A stretch of 64,000 bases of DNA, from NCBI GenBank assembly GCA_900541905.1, contig UQLQ01000003.1, positions 62,001 to 126,000 on the forward strand. Reading direction: 5' to 3'. This document shows positions 25,361-34,828 of the stretch, one piece after another; the stretch's first letter is position 1, and the number at the start of each line of letters is the position of its first letter. A program made the translations under genes and the position numbers. Under the pieces are notes generated by a model. It saw only the letters and a program-made list of their open reading frames with translations, was not told the DNA's origin and searched no databases. Source of the DNA: an uncultured Oscillospiraceae bacterium (GTDB lineage: Bacteria; Bacillota; Clostridia; Oscillospirales; Acutalibacteraceae).

Positions 25361-26725
25361 TCAGATTTTCAAATCAGCTTTCACGGCTTCGATCAACGCA
25401 GCCTGTGTGGTGTCCTTTTCCGCCAGGGCTTTCATGATCCGCTCGTCAATCGTACCTTTCGTGATGATATGCTGCACCACCACGGTATCGGACTGCTGCC
25501 CCTGCCGCCAGAGACGGGCGTTGGTCTGCTGGTAAAGTTCCAGGGACCAGGTCAGTCCAAACCATACAAGGGTGGAACCTCCGCTTTGAAGGTTCAACCC
25601 GTGTCCCGCCGATGCCGGGTGGATCAGAGCCACTGGAAGTTCCCCGGCGTTCCACCTGCGGATGCTTTCCGAAGAATCCAGCCTGGAAAACGGAATCTTC
25701 AGCTTATGGAGCCGCAACCTGATCTGTTCCAGGTCGTGCCGGAACCAGTAAGCCACCAGGAGCGGTTTCCCTCCCATACTCTCGATGATATCCTCCAATG
25801 CATCCAGTTTCCGGTCATGGATGGCGATGGTCTCTCCGCTATCCGTGTATACCGCACCGTTCGCCATCTGGGACAGCTTCCCGGAAAGGGCTGCGGCATT
25901 GGCGGCGGTTATTTCCCCGTCCGGGAGCTGCAGCAGAAGATCCCGCTTGAAGGAAACATAGCGTTGCGTTTCCTTCTCAGAGAGATACACCTCATAGCCG
26001 GAGGAAACGAACTGTGGCATCTGCAGGTAATCCGTGGATTTCATAGAAATCGTGATGTCGGAGATCAGCCGGTAGATCTGTTCCTCTGCCCCAGGAAGTG
26101 GCTTATAAGAAAACACCACCTGCCCATTGCGTTTGTCTGGCAGGAAGAACCGGGTGCGGTACTGGCCGATGAACCTCCCCAGCCGCTGTCCCATATCCAA
26201 TAACTTGAACTCAGCCCACAGGTCCATCAGCCCGTTGCTGCTGGGCGTCCCGGTCAGTCCCACGATCCGTCCCACCTTCGGCCGCACCTTCATCATGGCA
26301 CGGAACCGCTTGGACTGGTGATTCTTGAAAGAGGATAACTCATCAACCACCACTATGTCGTAATCAAAGGGAATGCCGCTTGCCTCCACCAGCCACTGCA
26401 CGTTCTCCCGGTTGATGATGTAAATATCGGCCTGCCGTCTCAGCGCCGCCAGCCGCTCCGCCTCTGTTCCCACAGCCACGGAATAAATCAGGCTGCCCAG
26501 GTGGTCCCACTTTTCAATCTCCGCCGGCCAGGTATCCCGTGCTACACGGAGGGGTGCAATCACGATGGCTTTGTGGATCTCAAAGCGATCAAACAGCAGG
26601 TCGTTCAAAGCGGTCAGGGTAATGCTCGTCTTGCCAAGCCCCATCGACAAAAGCACCGCCGCAATGGGGTGTGTCTCGATATACTCCGTGGCATATTTCT
26701 GATACTCATGTGGACTGTATTTCAT
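25361..26725 (-). CDS. SNF2-type DEAD/H helicase
   Basis: 454 residues. Motif I LLSMGLGKTSITL, motif II VVVDELSSFK (DE-box variant), motif III GLTGTPSSNGLMDLW; the C-terminal lobe has LIHPASAGHGLNLQSGG and the arginine finger region TNARLWRQGQ. This is the compact SNF2-like helicase of Bacillota phage replication modules. Start ATG 26725 overlaps the VRR-NUC gene by 20 bases. Likely acts in replication or recombination. Confidence 0.9.
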   Translation of the reverse strand: MKYSPHEYQKYATEYIETHPIAAVLLSMGLGKTSITLTALNDLLFDRFEIHKAIVIAPLRVARDTWPAEIEKWDHLGSLIYSVAVGTEAERLAALRRQADIYIINRENVQWLVEASGIPFDYDIVVVDELSSFKNHQSKRFRAMMKVRPKVGRIVGLTGTPSSNGLMDLWAEFKLLDMGQRLGRFIGQYRTRFFLPDKRNGQVVFSYKPLPGAEEQIYRLISDITISMKSTDYLQMPQFVSSGYEVYLSEKETQRYVSFKRDLLLQLPDGEITAANAAALSGKLSQMANGAVYTDSGETIAIHDRKLDALEDIIESMGGKPLLVAYWFRHDLEQIRLRLHKLKIPFSRLDSSESIRRWNAGELPVALIHPASAGHGLNLQSGGSTLVWFGLTWSLELYQQTNARLWRQGQQSDTVVVQHIITKGTIDERIMKALAEKDTTQAALIEAVKADLKI

Positions 26726-26987
26726 CTACGATCCCTCCGATCTGTTTCTCATCATCCAGCACATACACCTTAAAGCCCAACCGCCGAAGGAGCCTGTGCC
26801 TGGAAAGCTGCAGGGGCCTCGGTTTTTCCCCCGGTGCTTTTACCTCCACAAAGCCGATGTGTCCACCCGGCATCAGCACTAAGCGGTCGGGCATCCCGGC
26901 AAATCCAGGAGAGGTAAATTTCGGTGCGATACCGCCTGCCGCTTTTACGGCTTTTGCCAGGTTCTGCTCAATCTGCCGTTCCCTCAT
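26706..26987 (-). CDS. VRR-NUC domain nuclease
   Basis: 93 residues from ATG 26987 behind GGAGGGAAT. Motifs of the PD-(D/E)XK superfamily: helix MRERQIEQNLAKAVKAAGG, GMPDRLVLM (catalytic Asp) and GFVEVKAPGEKPRPLQ (E-x-K). Stand-alone VRR-NUC proteins of this size are common beside SNF2 helicases in phages and may process branched DNA. Confidence 0.9.
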   Translation of the reverse strand: MRERQIEQNLAKAVKAAGGIAPKFTSPGFAGMPDRLVLMPGGHIGFVEVKAPGEKPRPLQLSRHRLLRRLGFKVYVLDDEKQIGGIVDEIQST

Positions 26988-27486
26988 ATTCCCTCCATAA
27001 CATCTCGAATGCTTCCACTGCTCCGCTGCAGGCGCCGATACGGCCAAGATACCGTACAATGACATCATGTTCCGCCAGGACCGGGAACTCGAAGTCGTAA
27101 AGCATATCCCGGACAAAATCTCCGCATGGCGTGGCATCCGCCTCGAAGTTCCTCGCCCAGCGGAAGAACGGGCTGGGATTGTCATTGATTTCCCGTGTCA
27201 GCTCAATGCGGTACTTCCAGTTCAGGCTGTTCGGATTCACGGGCCGGTATCCGGCAAGCAGCATAGCGTCCTTGAATTCGTTGTTGGTGAGGTAAACACC
27301 CGTGTCATGTTCCAGCAGGTGTTTCATCCCGTAACTCGTGTGTCCCTGCAGGATCTTCTTCCCGGCTTGGATATTCTTTCTGATCCATCCGTCAACCGCT
27401 GTAATCACATCATCCTCACGATCCGTGATCAGCGCCCCATCGGTAAATCCGTTCTCATTCGTATAAGGTCTTCCGTTCCTGATCAT
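26968..27486 (-). CDS. Phage protein with C-terminal YozE-like domain
   Basis: 172 residues. The N-terminal part (ALITDREDDVITAVDGWIRK, LQGHTSYGMKHLLEHDTGVY) is not recognised. The C-terminal 65 residues (SPFFRWARNFEADATPCGDF, then FVRDMLYDFEFP) resemble the YozE SAM-like helical fold ('f..WL..f...dsp.GDla.d...d..FP'). Overlaps the VRR-NUC gene by 20 bases. Probably a replication accessory protein; function not known. Confidence 0.65.
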   Translation of the reverse strand: MIRNGRPYTNENGFTDGALITDREDDVITAVDGWIRKNIQAGKKILQGHTSYGMKHLLEHDTGVYLTNNEFKDAMLLAGYRPVNPNSLNWKYRIELTREINDNPSPFFRWARNFEADATPCGDFVRDMLYDFEFPVLAEHDVIVRYLGRIGACSGAVEAFEMLWREYEGTAD

Positions 27487-27781
27487 TTCCGATTTCTCCT
27501 TTCAACGTTGTCCCGTCCAGTCCTTGTCCACAGAGCCTGTCCACAGCAAAACCCTTGAAATCACTGCGTTTTTTCCAGTTCTGCGGACAAGTGGACGAAA
27601 AAATCCCTTACGCGCGAAATACGCGCATTCGCCCGTGTGCAGGACGGGTTCTATCATATAAAACTCCATATTTTTGTCTTTTATAGTTTTTTCTGTCCAG
27701 TTGTCCACAAAATTACAGAAATCCCTTGTGCTGGCTGCGTTTTCCGGCCATGGACAACCCCCCGGACAGGTGATGGACGGG
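27487..27781. other. Gene-free region with DnaA-box-like repeats (possible phage origin)
   Basis: 295 bases without a convincing gene. It holds TTGTCCACA at 27524-27532 and 27701-27709 and CTGTCCACA at 27537-27545, one base from the DnaA box TTATCCACA, plus inverted TGGACAA at 27751-27757 and related CGGACAA and CTGTCCA copies. There is an A/T-rich stretch near 27655-27695 and a short inverted element around ACGCGCG...CGCGC (27610-27625). It lies directly downstream of the primase gene. Confidence 0.45.
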
Positions 27782-30124
27782 TCAGGTTGTCCTCGTATAT
27801 ACACGCTGCCGGCCATAGATGGGGAGCATCTGCCGCATCCCGCATTTCTCCCAGCCCTCGATCCGCACCATAATGGCAGATATGGCATAGGAGTCCGAGG
27901 GGCGCATCTCCTCCTTGCTTTTGCCGAAGCATTCGCACCAGATCTCGATGTTGCTCACGGTCTGCCGCTTTACAGTACCCTCAGCCCTGGTCGGATCGTC
28001 AATATCTCGGATATACTCCCTGCGCCTGTAATAATCCATGCTGTCCCAATCATCGGGAAGAAGCATATCCAGATAATTCCGCACGATGCCCTCGCGGTCG
28101 TCCTGCTCCATCGCTTCCCGCTGTTCCTGCCTGGCGTAAGCCTCAAGGTCAGCATCAAGATACAGCTTTTCTCCCGACCTGGCGATCTCGGCGACCTCCG
28201 CCCATATCTGCCGGACCACCTCGGCGGTCATTTCCCAGGGCTTGCACTTTCCCTGGCCGGTAACCTTGACGTTCCAGAACCTGCGGTTTCCGGTAATATC
28301 GCGGAGATACCCGTTCTCGCTGTTGGTCGTGCCGAAGAACACACATTGCCTTGGGTGCGGAGTCACCCTCCGCCCAAAACTGGCGCGGTATTTGTCGTCC
28401 TGTCTGGAAATAAAGGCTTTGACCTTGTCGATGTCCGCCTTTTTCATGCCCGCAAGTTCGCCGATCTCCAGAATCCAGTACCCCTGCAGTTTCTCAGCGG
28501 CTGTTTTATCGTTCATGTCAGAAAGGGCAAGGCTGTCTGAGAACCACTCCCCACCAAGGGCGGAAATGAGGGTGCTTTTGCCAATACCTTGAGCCCCGTT
28601 TAAAACAATCATGTTGTCAAACTTGATGCCGGGATAATGTACCCTCATATACGCTGCGCACAGCGACTTCCTGGTGACCGCCCTGACATAGCGGTTGTCC
28701 TCCGCACCGAGATAATCGATCAGCACGGTCTCTGCCCGCCTGACCTTATCCCATGGCGGAAGGGACTCGAACATTTCCCGGATCGGGTGATAGGAACGGT
28801 CGTCCGTCACCTTGGTAACTGCGATACGGTAATTACGTTCTGAAAACGAGCCATAATGGGAATCTACAAAACTGATGAGCTGCGCGTCATCCGCATCCCG
28901 CCAGAACCTTGCCGGATGTTTCCATGGCACCTCGCCTTTGATCTCCATGCCGTCTGCCAGCTGATTGAACACGATGCCCTTAAGGTTTGGATCATTCTCC
29001 ATAATCAGGGTAATGTTGTGGAGGTTGTTTTTTAACACCATAGAACGAGACTCATACTCCAGCTTTTTCTTCCAGGTATCGTCCCCGTCCGTGAAACAGA
29101 AGTCCGTTTCTGCCGCCTGCTGCTTTTTCTCAAGGAGCAGCATTTTGACCGTCTCGTCCCTGCTGGCAAAATCCGCCATCGCACGGAACGTCTTCTTCTC
29201 GTCCTCATCGCCAAAGAGATGGATGCGAACAATGTCAAAGGCGCTGCACAGCTTCAGATATGCCGGGTCTTTGGCGTGGTGGCTGTATACAAATTTGCCG
29301 CCCTCCTTGATCTCCACACCCGGCTGGCTGCTCGACTCCTTAAAGCGGTAGCGTGTCCCATCCGCTGAAAGCTCATAAATGTCACTCAGGAATTTTTCCA
29401 TGGCGAGGTTTATAGGAAAGTAGGCGTTATTGAAAACTCCAACAATACCTTCCTTTTCCAGCGGATCTGCCTGTTTCTTATCCCCGATCCCCTTCGCCCG
29501 GCTCTCCCTGGAGGAGGTAGGCAGCCTGGTAGGGTCTGTCCATTCCGGATGCGCCGACAGGATTTCGTCCGGGTCAAGCCACGGCCCGTCCGTCTCCTTA
29601 TAGACAAACTCCCCGTTGGCCGGTGTGCTGGGCCAGTACATGAGCTGGTTGGGCAGGTAGGAGCATTCATCAAAATAGTCCATGCCCAGGGACTGGGCCA
29701 GGTATCTTGCCACCGCCACATACTCCTCCGGCGTTACATCCCTCGTCAGGGGAACCAGTATCCGCACCCGCGGCGTCTCCGGCGTGTGGCTGTGGGTGCT
29801 GTAGAGGATGGAGGTGTAGGGAACCCGGCGTTCATAGTCCTCCAGGAATTCCGCCTCGATCCGGTCCCCGTCCAGCGTTACCATGGACCGGGAGACCACC
29901 GTGTCGATCTTGCGCCTCCCGTCCTTTAGCACGCCAGCTACAATGCCGCCGTGGTCCTTCGCGGCGTCCCGTTTCGACCTGGGGAGCCGGGCGTATTCCT
30001 CTGCGGACTCCGTTGTGCGGATTGTCACTTTCAGCCGTTCCTTCAAAGCGGAGAGTTCGATCTTCTTGTTCGTCAACTGTTTCGTGCTGCGGCTGTTGGC
30101 GCAGGCAATGTTTAATTCGCGCAT
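27782..30124 (-). CDS. Phage primase/helicase, VapE family
   Basis: 780 residues from ATG 30124 (GGAGGAGATGCC before it). N-terminal third resembles an archaeo-eukaryotic primase-like region (IDTVVSRSMVTLDGDRIEAE, THSHTPETPRVRILVPLTRD). C-terminal half is the VapE/VirE ATPase: ETVLIDYLGAEDNRY, Walker A NGAQGIGKSTLI, Walker B-like WILEIGELAGMKKADIDKVK, and FFGTTNSENGYLRDITGNRR. It likely primes and unwinds phage DNA at initiation. Start overlaps the preceding gene by 13 bases. Confidence 0.9.
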   Translation of the reverse strand: MRELNIACANSRSTKQLTNKKIELSALKERLKVTIRTTESAEEYARLPRSKRDAAKDHGGIVAGVLKDGRRKIDTVVSRSMVTLDGDRIEAEFLEDYERRVPYTSILYSTHSHTPETPRVRILVPLTRDVTPEEYVAVARYLAQSLGMDYFDECSYLPNQLMYWPSTPANGEFVYKETDGPWLDPDEILSAHPEWTDPTRLPTSSRESRAKGIGDKKQADPLEKEGIVGVFNNAYFPINLAMEKFLSDIYELSADGTRYRFKESSSQPGVEIKEGGKFVYSHHAKDPAYLKLCSAFDIVRIHLFGDEDEKKTFRAMADFASRDETVKMLLLEKKQQAAETDFCFTDGDDTWKKKLEYESRSMVLKNNLHNITLIMENDPNLKGIVFNQLADGMEIKGEVPWKHPARFWRDADDAQLISFVDSHYGSFSERNYRIAVTKVTDDRSYHPIREMFESLPPWDKVRRAETVLIDYLGAEDNRYVRAVTRKSLCAAYMRVHYPGIKFDNMIVLNGAQGIGKSTLISALGGEWFSDSLALSDMNDKTAAEKLQGYWILEIGELAGMKKADIDKVKAFISRQDDKYRASFGRRVTPHPRQCVFFGTTNSENGYLRDITGNRRFWNVKVTGQGKCKPWEMTAEVVRQIWAEVAEIARSGEKLYLDADLEAYARQEQREAMEQDDREGIVRNYLDMLLPDDWDSMDYYRRREYIRDIDDPTRAEGTVKRQTVSNIEIWCECFGKSKEEMRPSDSYAISAIMVRIEGWEKCGMRQMLPIYGRQRVYTRTT

Positions 30125-30546
30125 GGCATCTCCTCCAATTCCTCCGTAAAATACCGCACCGGTATGTTCTTCTTTTCCGCTTTCGCAATCTCTGCCCGCA
30201 TCCCCGATGATATGACGCTGCCGAACACCCACACCTGCTCACATTTTGTGAGCAGCACCATTCCCATGAACAGGGCAAGTTCCCGCTCTGCTGGGACGGC
30301 GTCATCCATGAACTGCGGATAGAGCAGGTGAGGGGTAATGGGAATACAGGTATTCCGTACCGCAAAGCGGCTGTATGCCCTTGCCATGTTCACGTTCCGT
30401 TCCACATCACCAGCGTAGGGAGAGCATATATAGACCAGAGGCCGGTATACACGCCTTGCCGATTTTTCCGCTTTCTCAATATTGACAAGGGCTTCATAGA
30501 CCGTTGGGTCATAGTAGCCCTCGCTGTTATATTTGTTAATACCCAT
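30112..30546 (-). CDS. DUF4406 / DUF7768-like protein (deoxyribosyltransferase fold)
   Basis: 144 residues from ATG 30546 after GGAGGTGCAGCCT. The motif VYICSPYAGDVERNVNMARA with ICSPYAGD, then CIPITPHLLYPQFMDD and VWVFGSVISSGMRAEI, matches the nucleoside 2-deoxyribosyltransferase-like superfamily found in phages. May act in nucleotide metabolism; activity not shown. Lies between the polymerase and primase genes. Confidence 0.8.
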   Translation of the reverse strand: MGINKYNSEGYYDPTVYEALVNIEKAEKSARRVYRPLVYICSPYAGDVERNVNMARAYSRFAVRNTCIPITPHLLYPQFMDDAVPAERELALFMGMVLLTKCEQVWVFGSVISSGMRAEIAKAEKKNIPVRYFTEELEEMPCAN

Positions 30547-30561
30547 AGGCTGCACCTCCTT

Positions 30562-32511
30562 CTAATCCTTCTGATAAAACTCGCATTCGTATCCGTCCGC
30601 CCGGAGCTTCAGCCCTTTCGCCCAGGGCGGCGTCCTTCCCATCTGTTCGCACACCGCTGCAACCGACATCCGTCGGTCGGCCTCGATGATAATCTCGTCA
30701 TGCACATGGGCGACAATGGAGCAGTTTTTTAAGGTCTGCATGGCATAGCAAAGAATATCGCGGGCGGTACCCTGGACGATGTTCTCTACAAACTTGGGGC
30801 CATAGCTTTCCAGCCGTTCCCTTTTCTTCGTACCGCCCACACCCATGTAAGTCACCGACTCCCCGCCAAACTGGTTCTCTCCGATCCTCGGTTTCACATA
30901 GGCAAGCCGCCGGCCGGAAGGAAGCGTGATAAAGAGCATAGCACTCCGGTAATCAAAATGGAGCCCGTGTGTCTCCGTGGGGACTCTCTGCCTGATACAG
31001 TCCTTCACTGCCCGGTCTACATCCCACCAGAAACGGACGATATTGGGATTTGCCTCTCTCCAGCTGTCCACCAGGGGCTGCAGTTCCTCCTCCGTCATTC
31101 CTGCCTCCAATGCACCCATTGCTTTCAGCGCACCGACGCTTCCGCCGTACCCGCAGGATAAAGTGGCTTGTTTCCCCTTTTGACGCAACTCTGCGTTCTC
31201 CCCATGCTTTTCCACCCTGCAGTGGAACATACGGGCAGCAGTCTCACAGTAAATGTCTCCGCCTTTTTCAAAGACCTCCAATACCCATTTCTCTCCAGCG
31301 AACCAGGCCAGTACCCTTGCTTCGATGGCGGAGAAATCCGCTACGATGAGTTTCCTGCCATCCTGCGGCACAAATGCCGTGCGGATCAACTGTGATAGGG
31401 TATCTGGGATATCTTCGTAGAGCAAGGAAAGGGCTTCGTAATTACCACTCCGCACCAGAGCCCGTGCCTGTGCCAGATCTGGCATGGTATTCTTATACAG
31501 ATTTTGCAACTGGATCAGCCGCCCGGAGAACCGGCCGGTGCGGTTGGCCCCGTAAAACTGGAACATTCCATGGGCCCGGCTGTCGGCGCAGACCGCGTTC
31601 TCCATTGCCGTGTATTTCTTCACGCTGCTCTTAGCGAGCTGCTGCCGGAGGGAGAGAACCTCCCGGAGCGGCCCCGGCGCGGTCTTAAGCAATTCCGCCA
31701 CTGCCTTTTTCCCCAGGGTGTCCGTTTCCAGCCCGTGGTCTGCCAGCCACTGTTTCATCTGCTGTACGGAATTCGGGTTTTCCAGTTCCGTCAGTTCCCG
31801 CATAGCGGCGGTCAGCCGTTCACGGGAACGGGCATCCATGGCGATGGCCTGCCGGACCAGTTCCATATCCACGCCGATTCCCCGGTCATTGATCTCCTGG
31901 TCGAGATGGTATTCTTCCCAGATGGTATCCGGTACCGGAAAATTGGAGAGCCTTTTCTGTATCTGCATTTCCGTCTCCACATCCCGGAGGTTATATGCCT
32001 TGAACCGTTCCCATTTCTCCGGGTCATGCTCCGGCAAGTTCCGCATCCTGCCTCCGTTTGCTTTGGTCGGTCTGCAGGGGACACAGAAATAGCGGATCAG
32101 GTCTTTGCCCTCCGTCAACTTCTGCTTCTCCAGCCCCAGCACTACGCCCACGCTTTCCAGGGAACGGGGAAGGCCCAGTGTTGAGGCCCACACCATAGAG
32201 CAGCGCCAGGATTCCGGAGCAAGATAGTCACCGGCCGGATAGCCGAGGAGCCGTGAGAGACAAATCCGTTCAAATTGCGAGTTGTATGACCACTTCTCTA
32301 CAGTTTCATCTTCCAGCGCATCCAGAATCTCTTGCGGGAGTTTCTCCCCACAGGCAAGGTCGGTCACCTGTACCGCCCCGCCATCGATGGAATATGCGGC
32401 AAGCAGGATTTCAAAATCTTCGCTCTCGCAGTATCGGTACACCCCACATTTCGTAAGATCCACACTGCTGTACGTTTCCAAATCCCATGATATAGATTTC
32501 AAGTTTATCAT
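30562..32511 (-). CDS. Phage family A DNA polymerase
   Basis: 649 residues. N-terminal 3'-5' exonuclease: SWDLETYSSVDL (Exo I, D-x-E), YNSQFERICL (Exo II) and YNLRDVETEMQIQ (Exo III). Polymerase motifs: A ADFSAIEARVLAWFAG, B RQKGKQATLSCGYGGSVGAL, C VAHVHDEIIIEAD. Shorter than host Pol I and lacking the 5' nuclease. Replicates phage DNA. Confidence 0.95.
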   Translation of the reverse strand: MINLKSISWDLETYSSVDLTKCGVYRYCESEDFEILLAAYSIDGGAVQVTDLACGEKLPQEILDALEDETVEKWSYNSQFERICLSRLLGYPAGDYLAPESWRCSMVWASTLGLPRSLESVGVVLGLEKQKLTEGKDLIRYFCVPCRPTKANGGRMRNLPEHDPEKWERFKAYNLRDVETEMQIQKRLSNFPVPDTIWEEYHLDQEINDRGIGVDMELVRQAIAMDARSRERLTAAMRELTELENPNSVQQMKQWLADHGLETDTLGKKAVAELLKTAPGPLREVLSLRQQLAKSSVKKYTAMENAVCADSRAHGMFQFYGANRTGRFSGRLIQLQNLYKNTMPDLAQARALVRSGNYEALSLLYEDIPDTLSQLIRTAFVPQDGRKLIVADFSAIEARVLAWFAGEKWVLEVFEKGGDIYCETAARMFHCRVEKHGENAELRQKGKQATLSCGYGGSVGALKAMGALEAGMTEEELQPLVDSWREANPNIVRFWWDVDRAVKDCIRQRVPTETHGLHFDYRSAMLFITLPSGRRLAYVKPRIGENQFGGESVTYMGVGGTKKRERLESYGPKFVENIVQGTARDILCYAMQTLKNCSIVAHVHDEIIIEADRRMSVAAVCEQMGRTPPWAKGLKLRADGYECEFYQKD

Positions 32512-32520
32512 CTCCCTTCA

Positions 32521-32553
32521 CCGCCTTAAGGGCGGCAGGGGTATTCCCCCGCC
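32521..32553. other. Short hairpins between DUF2815 and polymerase genes
   Basis: CCGCC-TTAAG-GGCGG (32521-32535) is followed by GGGG-TATT-CCCC pairing at about 32538-32550, within a 66-base gap. Possibly an mRNA processing structure within the replication operon. Confidence 0.35.
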
Positions 32554-32577
32554 ACCCGATATCGGCAGTTTCATGCG

Positions 32578-33141
32578 TCAGGAGAGGAAATCCTCATCCT
32601 CCTCTGCAAAATCATCCTCCGGACGGGACTTTCCGCCTAACGGTTCTCCGTCCCGGATCTTCTGCAGGTTATTCAGCCCACAGGCAATCCCTTTATTTCC
32701 ATTGGAATTGAAGGCATAGAAGTTGATGCTCGCCCTGCCGTACACACCGCTGTAAACCTCGGAAGTATCCAGGATCGGCTGGCGGTCCGCATCCACAATG
32801 CCCGGAGCCGTGGCGCTGTTAGCATTGACGAAATAGGCGTTTGCGTAGGCTTCATCGTCCGGGCGTTCCGCATCCCCGTCACGGAGCGGCGTCTTTAGGA
32901 CGGAAAGTGCCGGGACACTCCTGCCATTGCCCTTCAACTTTGCCTCGCCTTCTTTGTAGGCGGCTTCGATGGCTGCCTTAATCTTATTGATGGTCACTGT
33001 ATCCGACTTAGGGATGATCAGGCTGACACTGTATTTTGGAGTGCCACCGTTGATAGACTTGGGCTGCCATACGTTGCAGTAGCTCCATCTGGTATTGGGG
33101 CCGGTAATCACTTTCATCGGGTTCTTGACTTTATTTGACAT
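32578..33141 (-). CDS. DUF2815 protein (ssDNA-binding type)
   Basis: 187 residues from ATG 33141 (GAGGAAACCAGA before it). N-terminal beta strands WSYCNVWQPKSINGGTPKYS and VSLIIPKSDTVTINKIK, and the C-terminal SGVYGRASINFYAFNSNGNK then GIACGLNNLQKIRDGEPLGG, are the DUF2815 signature. The C-terminus is very acidic (EDDFAEEDEDFLS), as in single-strand binding proteins that recruit partners by an acidic tail. Located between a DUF2800 nuclease and the polymerase. Confidence 0.9.
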   Translation of the reverse strand: MSNKVKNPMKVITGPNTRWSYCNVWQPKSINGGTPKYSVSLIIPKSDTVTINKIKAAIEAAYKEGEAKLKGNGRSVPALSVLKTPLRDGDAERPDDEAYANAYFVNANSATAPGIVDADRQPILDTSEVYSGVYGRASINFYAFNSNGNKGIACGLNNLQKIRDGEPLGGKSRPEDDFAEEDEDFLS

Positions 33142-33154
33142 TCTGGTTTCCTCC

Positions 33155-34273
33155 TCAATCTTTAAAATCATTCTGCGCCGTATTCATAGGCTGCCGCTTA
33201 TCAGACAGCGGTACCAAGACGGGCTTGCCCTGGGGCTTTTCAATCAGGCCGCCCAGCAGCTCGTCAAATTTCTTTTTGCCCAGGAGCTTCTGCATCTCCG
33301 TAAGACCAAGTATCTTTTTAGCATAGGGGTCATACCCTGCCTGGGAAACGGCATCGGCCACTGCGTCCTCGCTGATGTACCGGCGGTTGGAGCGTCCCTC
33401 CACCACTTTATAGCCAGGATACTCTGTCCCGCTGAGTGCCTGCCGGAGCGCATATTCCTTCACATCCGCTGCCCAGGCAGTCAGTTCATCCGCCTTGTCC
33501 AGGATGGCGGCGATCTCCGCTTCCTCCAATGTGTCCGGCATTTCAAAATCGTATTTTGCCAGTTCCAGGTTGTACTCTGCCCTCTTCCGGCAGACCGCCT
33601 TTGCCTTGCAGAATCGGCACCAGTCCCCGCAGGCAAACTCCCCACTGCCCTCATAGGCCAGCTTCGCTTTATAGGTCAGGTCCTTGTGCGCCCACTGCAA
33701 AAGATCATCTTTTGCCATGATGCAGACACTCACGTTATCCCGGCGTGGCTGGAAGATGGTCATGCGGACAGTATCAATATCATAGATACCGTCAAACAGT
33801 TCCAGAGCGCCCAGGGCATACAGCATCATCTGGGGATTTTCTACGGCGGACACCTCCACGCCTTTCCCGTGCTTATAATCCACGATGTCCAGGGTGCCGT
33901 CTGCAATGATGACGCAGTCGCCGGTTCCGAAGCCGTCTTTGACGAAACGTGAAAAGTCCAGCCGCTGCTCAATCAGCACTACCGGGTCCCTGCAGGTTTT
34001 CTTTGCGCCTTCCACCAGTTCCAGCACATAGGCCGTATAGTCCAAGGCACACTGCTCCATTTCTTCGTTGTAAAAGGAAAGGTTCTCTGTTGGGTCAGCA
34101 GCATCCATGCCAAGCGCCCGTCTTAGCTTGTATTCGCACAGGCTGTGGGCGTCCGTCCCTTCCTGGGCATATCCACTGCCCGTATCTTCATACTTCTCAC
34201 AAAGCCTTGCGGAGGGCGGGCAGTTCAGCCACCGATGGCTGGAGGAGGCGGAAAGCAATGCGTGTTTTCCCAT
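33155..34273 (-). CDS. DUF2800 protein (Cas4/RecB-like nuclease)
   Basis: 372 residues. ATG 34273 is seven bases after GGAGG and overlaps the upstream stop by one base (TGATG). Motifs: SASSSHRWLNCPPSARL, YAQEGTDAHSLCEYKL, GTGDCVIIADGTLDIVDYKH (D...DYK of PD-(D/E)XK), then CGDWCRFCKAKAVCRKRAEY, a four-Cys set that could hold an iron-sulfur cluster. Likely a recombination exonuclease working with the DUF2815 protein. Confidence 0.9.
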   Translation of the reverse strand: MGKHALLSASSSHRWLNCPPSARLCEKYEDTGSGYAQEGTDAHSLCEYKLRRALGMDAADPTENLSFYNEEMEQCALDYTAYVLELVEGAKKTCRDPVVLIEQRLDFSRFVKDGFGTGDCVIIADGTLDIVDYKHGKGVEVSAVENPQMMLYALGALELFDGIYDIDTVRMTIFQPRRDNVSVCIMAKDDLLQWAHKDLTYKAKLAYEGSGEFACGDWCRFCKAKAVCRKRAEYNLELAKYDFEMPDTLEEAEIAAILDKADELTAWAADVKEYALRQALSGTEYPGYKVVEGRSNRRYISEDAVADAVSQAGYDPYAKKILGLTEMQKLLGKKKFDELLGGLIEKPQGKPVLVPLSDKRQPMNTAQNDFKD

Positions 34274-34635
34274 CACAGCACCTCCGCTTCCGCAAGGAGC
34301 GCCGGGTACTCCGCCGGGTCAATGTCCGACAGCTTATCGGCACCATGCTTGATTAGGAGCGCCTTTACTTCCGATGTGTGTCCGGCACGGGACTTCTCTG
34401 CCAGAGCCGCCCGCACCTGTTCCAGCGTCAGCGGCTTTGGCTCTGGCTTCTCCACTGGTGGCTCCACTTGCTTTGCAGCATTTTTCTTTTCTGGTTTCTG
34501 AGCCGGCTTTTCCTCCGTGGTTTGGTCCGGCTGCTCCTGTCCGCCCTGTGCGACAGCGTCCGCCACCGCCTGCAAACTGTCTGCCAGGGAACGGAGATCG
34601 GATACCACGTCCAGAAGAAGTTTCATCTTACTCAT
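34273..34635 (-). CDS. Small phage protein with Lys/Pro-rich linker
   Basis: 120 residues from ATG 34635 after GGAGGGCTGGCGC. N-terminal helix (KMKLLLDVVSDLRSLADSLQ), a low-complexity middle of Glu, Lys, Pro and Gln (EEKPAQKPEKKNAAK), and a C-terminal helical fold (LTLEQVRAALAEKSRAGHTS, VKALLIKHGADKLSDIDP). Similar proteins sit before DUF2800 in many related prophages. Function unknown. Confidence 0.75.
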   Translation of the reverse strand: MSKMKLLLDVVSDLRSLADSLQAVADAVAQGGQEQPDQTTEEKPAQKPEKKNAAKQVEPPVEKPEPKPLTLEQVRAALAEKSRAGHTSEVKALLIKHGADKLSDIDPAEYPALLAEAEVL

Positions 34636-34828
34636 GCGCCAGCCCTCCTTCCGCAACCTCCCGGATGGACAGTTCTTCCACCGTACTGCCCGGAACGATG
34701 ACCGTCAGCCTGACCTTGTCGCCCAGCAGAAAACGCATGAACCGCTCCCGCACAGACACATTCCGCACACTGACCGCACCACTGTTCACAGGCTTTTTTG
34801 AAACACGGATCTGCAATGTGTGTTTCAT
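34628..34828 (-). CDS. Small basic phage protein, unknown function
   Basis: 66 residues (KHTLQIRVSKKPVNSGAVS...), ending EVAEGGLAHE. Beta-rich with a basic middle (SVRERFMRFLLGDKVRLTVI). Overlaps the next gene by 8 bases, typical of tightly packed early phage genes. Not assignable to a family by eye. Confidence 0.65.
   Translation of the reverse strand: MKHTLQIRVSKKPVNSGAVSVRNVSVRERFMRFLLGDKVRLTVIVPGSTVEELSIREVAEGGLAHE

Noticed and set aside
27502..27888. Open frame of 128 codons overlapping the end of the primase gene on the same strand
   Set aside because: No ribosome binding site, low-complexity Cys/Gly/Pro-rich start, and it covers the repeat-rich region better explained as an origin.
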